From the NCBI GenBank assembly GCA_015657535.1, contig JADHZB010001438.1:1-50092 (forward strand): a stretch of DNA of 50,092 nucleotides, written 5' to 3'. Shown piece by piece: positions 47,701 through 50,092 of the stretch. Under the pieces are notes generated by a model. The model was given only the letters and a program-made list of their open reading frames with translations. It was not told the origin of the DNA and ran no database searches. The number at the start of each line of letters is the position of its first letter. Positions within the stretch are counted from its first letter, which is position 1. This stretch comes from Nephromyces sp. MM_2019. Taxonomy: Eukaryota; Apicomplexa; Aconoidasida; Nephromycida. A program made the position numbers and the translations under genes.

Positions 47701-50074
47701 TAGATAAAAATATTGCAGTTTCCACACACTTCCTCTAGTGTATTTGCATGCATGCGCGCACATTTCCGTGTATTCATGCGGGTGCGCAAACTTGTGTGTA
47801 TATTTCTGTGCGCGCATGCATGTCTGTACATCTTTGTGTGTGCATATTGGTGTGCATAATTGAGTGCATATTTGTGTAAATATTTGATTATATGTGTGCG
47901 TGTTTTCCTCTCCCTCTCACTCTCTGTACAAATGTGTGTGCGCTTATCTCCACATATGCCTTCATCCCTCTTTACGTGCGCCCAACCCTCTCAGTACCTG
48001 CTTAACACTTCTCGTGCATGAAATCTGACTAAACCAATTCACGCCCCTCATTCTCTTTTCCTGTGCTGTGCAGTTACCCTCATCTTCAACTCTCTTACTA
48101 TGCTCAACTTCACCGTCTACGCCATTGTTATTTTCATCATCGGTGAAACCGCTTCACTGGGCGGGTGGAAATACCTCATGCGGTGGGGGACTACCGTATT
48201 CACTTACTTACTATGCCTAACGATTGCGACTAAATTCGATGGACAGGATTGCGAGAAGTTAAGGCGTTTCTTCAAAATAAAGCCAAAGAAGAAGAAGCTG
48301 AGTTTGGCAGTAAGCGGAGAAGAGGGTTTCTATGTGTAGGGGGGGTCTAGCTGAGGGGAGGTCTTGGGGTATGGGGGGATGTTGGGGGGGTTAGGGGGTA
48401 GAGGCTATTAGGGCGGTGTTTAGGCTGTTGATGGGTTGGGGGTTTTGATGGGGTTTTGGGGTGGTGATGGGGAGGTTTGGGGGATGCTACAGTTCTCGGG
48501 AGTGTTTGGGAGGTTTTTCAGTCCTAAAGGGTACTAGGGGAGTTTCTAAGATTTTATAGGATGTTAGGGGGGTACTGCAATCATTAAAAATGTAGCGCGT
48601 GTAGCAGTGATTTTGGATGCTCTATTGGGGTGGAACAGAGAATATGAGCGCCTGAAGAGGAGGAGCTTATGAGCATAGATCTGTGTGTAGTAGATGTAGT
48701 AAAAGACGGAGATTCGCGCACACAGTCTTCTACTCAAAGTTCTGAAGAGAACTTCGGGTATCAGACGCACACACATCATTTTCTTGATGTTGTGAGCAGG
48801 GAAATCATCTGATAGAGGAAGAGGGGGGGGCCTTTGAAGCAGCGACTTGAGAAAAAAGGTAGCTTAAGCCTAGCAGTAGATATCGAGACTAAATAGAAGC
48901 CCTTCAGAGCGAAAACGGAGAATAAAAGGAGATTCTATGGGCAATTTACTGCGGGCTTCATGCATAGTATGAAGATTACACATGAGGAAGTCAGTAAGAG
49001 AGGGTAAAGCTTGCAAATTCTTCTTCAAATGAAAGAAAAAGAAAAGAAATTGGCAGTTTTAGGCTAGAGTTTCATCCACTTTGAAGCTTTTAGCCTGAAA
49101 ATACCACAATGAAAAAGAGGGGAGATATCCGTTGAAAACTGTAAAAAATTATCTTCATGTGATGTTATCAAAAGAGGAAAGCTGAAGAAAAATCACACAG
49201 AGAGGATAGGTGATGTGCGTTGTGAAGAGAAATCGCATATGCACATAAGAAAGAGGATGAGTGCTGTACGTTATGAATAAAAATCGCACGCACCCAAATG
49301 AATGAGTGCTGTGTGTTTTGAAGAAATACTCCACAAAAAAAAGAGCCTCCAATCTCACGACAGCACCACACACAAAGCTTGCACTCAGCTATAAGCTTAC
49401 AGGCTTCCAAGTAGTAAAAAAATTCTGAAAGCCTGTGTATGGGCAACACTCGAACTTCGCAGATGAAGCTTTGCAGTGATTTTCATGCCAAAGCGTAAAA
49501 TTCTCGGTTAAAGCTGCTTTTCTCCCACAAGAAAAGTATGGTGCGTGTGTTCAACGCGAATTGAAAGCCATCTGCATGTGTTGAAGGCAAAAAGTGAATC
49601 CATGTGTGTGTCGATGTAGAAAAGCAGAGCACCTGTCTGCGTCTACCCAACTTGAATGAAAAGAGCATTTCTCTCCTACTACTCATCATATATCACTTCT
49701 TCCTGCACTTCTTCCATCACTTCTTCAACCCCATCTTCCACTGCTCCCTTTCCTCCCCTCCTCCTCCTCTTCAGGAATGGTCGTGGTGGCTCCTCGTTGG
49801 AAACGCCGAAGAGCTAAGAGTCGTGATTTCTCGGGTAACAAGCCCATACACATACTTTATAGGGAATGTGACTATCTTCTGGTCGATCTGTATGAAGTGG
49901 ATGATATGCCCTATACTCTTTGGCGCTATATTGAACATCATCATCGAATGCTTCTACCCCGGAGAAACGAGATATGGGAAGCTTGAAGGCATGTCACTAG
50001 GCTGGCTGGTGTTAACTCTCGCACTGTACGCCATCTTGCTGATTACCCTTCTCTTGCCTATGCTGTTTCCAAAT
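38761..50074 (+). CDS. Sodium:neurotransmitter symporter family (SNF/SLC6) transporter, at least 12 exons, 3' end outside window
   Basis: Sodium-coupled importer of amino acids or related small molecules; substrate unknown. Exons: 38761-39721, 40241-40428, 40782-40935, 41721-41822, 42714-42834, 42882-42903, 44795-44843, 45431-45555, 45938-46189, 47226-47349, 48074-48309, 49775-50074. All join in phase, giving 878 codons before a GTGAGT donor near the right edge. Residues 1-225 are a polar extension. TM1 is about 228-251, TM2 256-283 (FFPYLMCYILVCVPLLTLDL, AAGQ) and TM3 302-335. A Cys-containing loop (340-390) precedes TM4-TM5. TM6 contains QIWAESLIACIMDLSVAHG. TM7-8, TM9 (LGLATRGG) and TM10 (DYYVADVTRLVVVGFIVIYI) follow. 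Exon 49775-50074 gives TM11-12 (MSLGWLVLTLALYAILL). Exon 48074-48309 adds two extra hydrophobic segments. The small exons 42882-42903 and 44795-44843 are placed by phase and spacing and are less certain. Confidence 0.85.
46590..46965 (+). repeat. Polypurine tract in a transporter intron
   Basis: About 370 bases of plus-strand sequence consisting largely of A and G (GGAAGGGAGAAAGAAGAGGC, GGGGGTAGGGAAGAGAGGGA and similar), in the intron between exons 45938-46189 and 47226-47349. The strong strand bias is the feature; there is no fixed repeat unit. Confidence 0.85.
47441..47645 (+). repeat. Degenerate minisatellite of about 37 bp
   Basis: About six diverged units built around (C/T)TGCCTTTAGTTGCTACCCGTGTGTG, with variants CCAGTAGTTGCTGCGCGTGCG, CCTGTAATTGATGCCCGTGTG and CCTTTAATTCCTAGCAGTGTG. 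It lies in the TG-rich intron between exons 47226-47349 and 48074-48309. Confidence 0.8.
48339..48580 (+). repeat. G-run-rich tract
   Basis: About 240 bases with many runs of 3-8 G on the plus (sense) strand, for example GGGGGGG followed by GGGG, GGGG, GGGGGG, GGGGGGG and GGGGG within the first 80 bases. It starts 30 bases after the donor at 48310 and includes the TAG that would end exon 48074 if unspliced. It could fold into G-quadruplexes. Confidence 0.85.
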
Positions 50075-50092
50075 GTGAGTGTGGGGGGGATG

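Noticed and set aside
49777..49986. Separate 69-codon gene
   Set aside because: Another frame of the same sequence, read from the acceptor at 49774 in phase 0, gives TM11-12 of the SNF transporter.

Overview
The window looks like nuclear DNA of a protist with many introns. Coding sequence is broken into short exons (22 nt to about 1.5 kb). They join through GT...AG introns in consistent phase. The introns and spacers are AT-rich and full of TG/CA repeats. My best guess is an alveolate, perhaps an apicomplexan or a relative, because a nuclear tyrosine recombinase (PfInt) is known from Plasmodium falciparum. The sequence alone does not prove this. All exon borders below were worked out by hand from splice motifs, reading phase and protein-family fit. 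No transcript data were available.

Layout. (1) About 0.4-5 kb, minus strand: a multi-exon gene for a secretory-pathway membrane protein. It has a long non-membrane N-terminal region and then a segment resembling the start of the seven-helix domain of the GOST / lung-7TM-receptor family. It runs off the left edge. (2) 6.8-14.3 kb, plus strand: a complete 12-exon gene for a tyrosine site-specific recombinase with an N-terminal double zinc ribbon. It is divergently arranged with gene 1. One intron holds an 18-bp TG/G-rich minisatellite with a 50-base N gap. (3) 17.9-20.5 kb: a tentative small gene of unknown function. (4) About 21.5 kb: a candidate terminal exon on the minus strand, with isolated candidate plus-strand exons at 22.0 and 22.6 kb. 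(5) 23.7-26.2 kb: a two-exon gene for an unrecognised membrane protein of about 724 aa. (6) 26.2-38.7 kb: mostly non-coding in appearance, with a likely two-exon gene 3' end at 33.4-34.4 kb and a few weaker candidate exons. (7) 38.8 kb to the right edge: a sodium:neurotransmitter symporter (SNF/SLC6) family transporter of at least 12 exons, unfinished at the edge. It has a long N-terminal extension and two extra hydrophobic segments between TM10 and TM11.

The genes do not form a visible pathway. Two are multi-pass transporter or receptor-like membrane proteins, one is an unknown membrane protein and one is a DNA recombinase. The most striking items are the intron-split zinc-ribbon tyrosine recombinase and the strand polarity of the repeats: introns are mostly TG-rich on the sense strand, so the plus strand switches from CA-rich to TG-rich where transcription direction switches near 5.3-6 kb.
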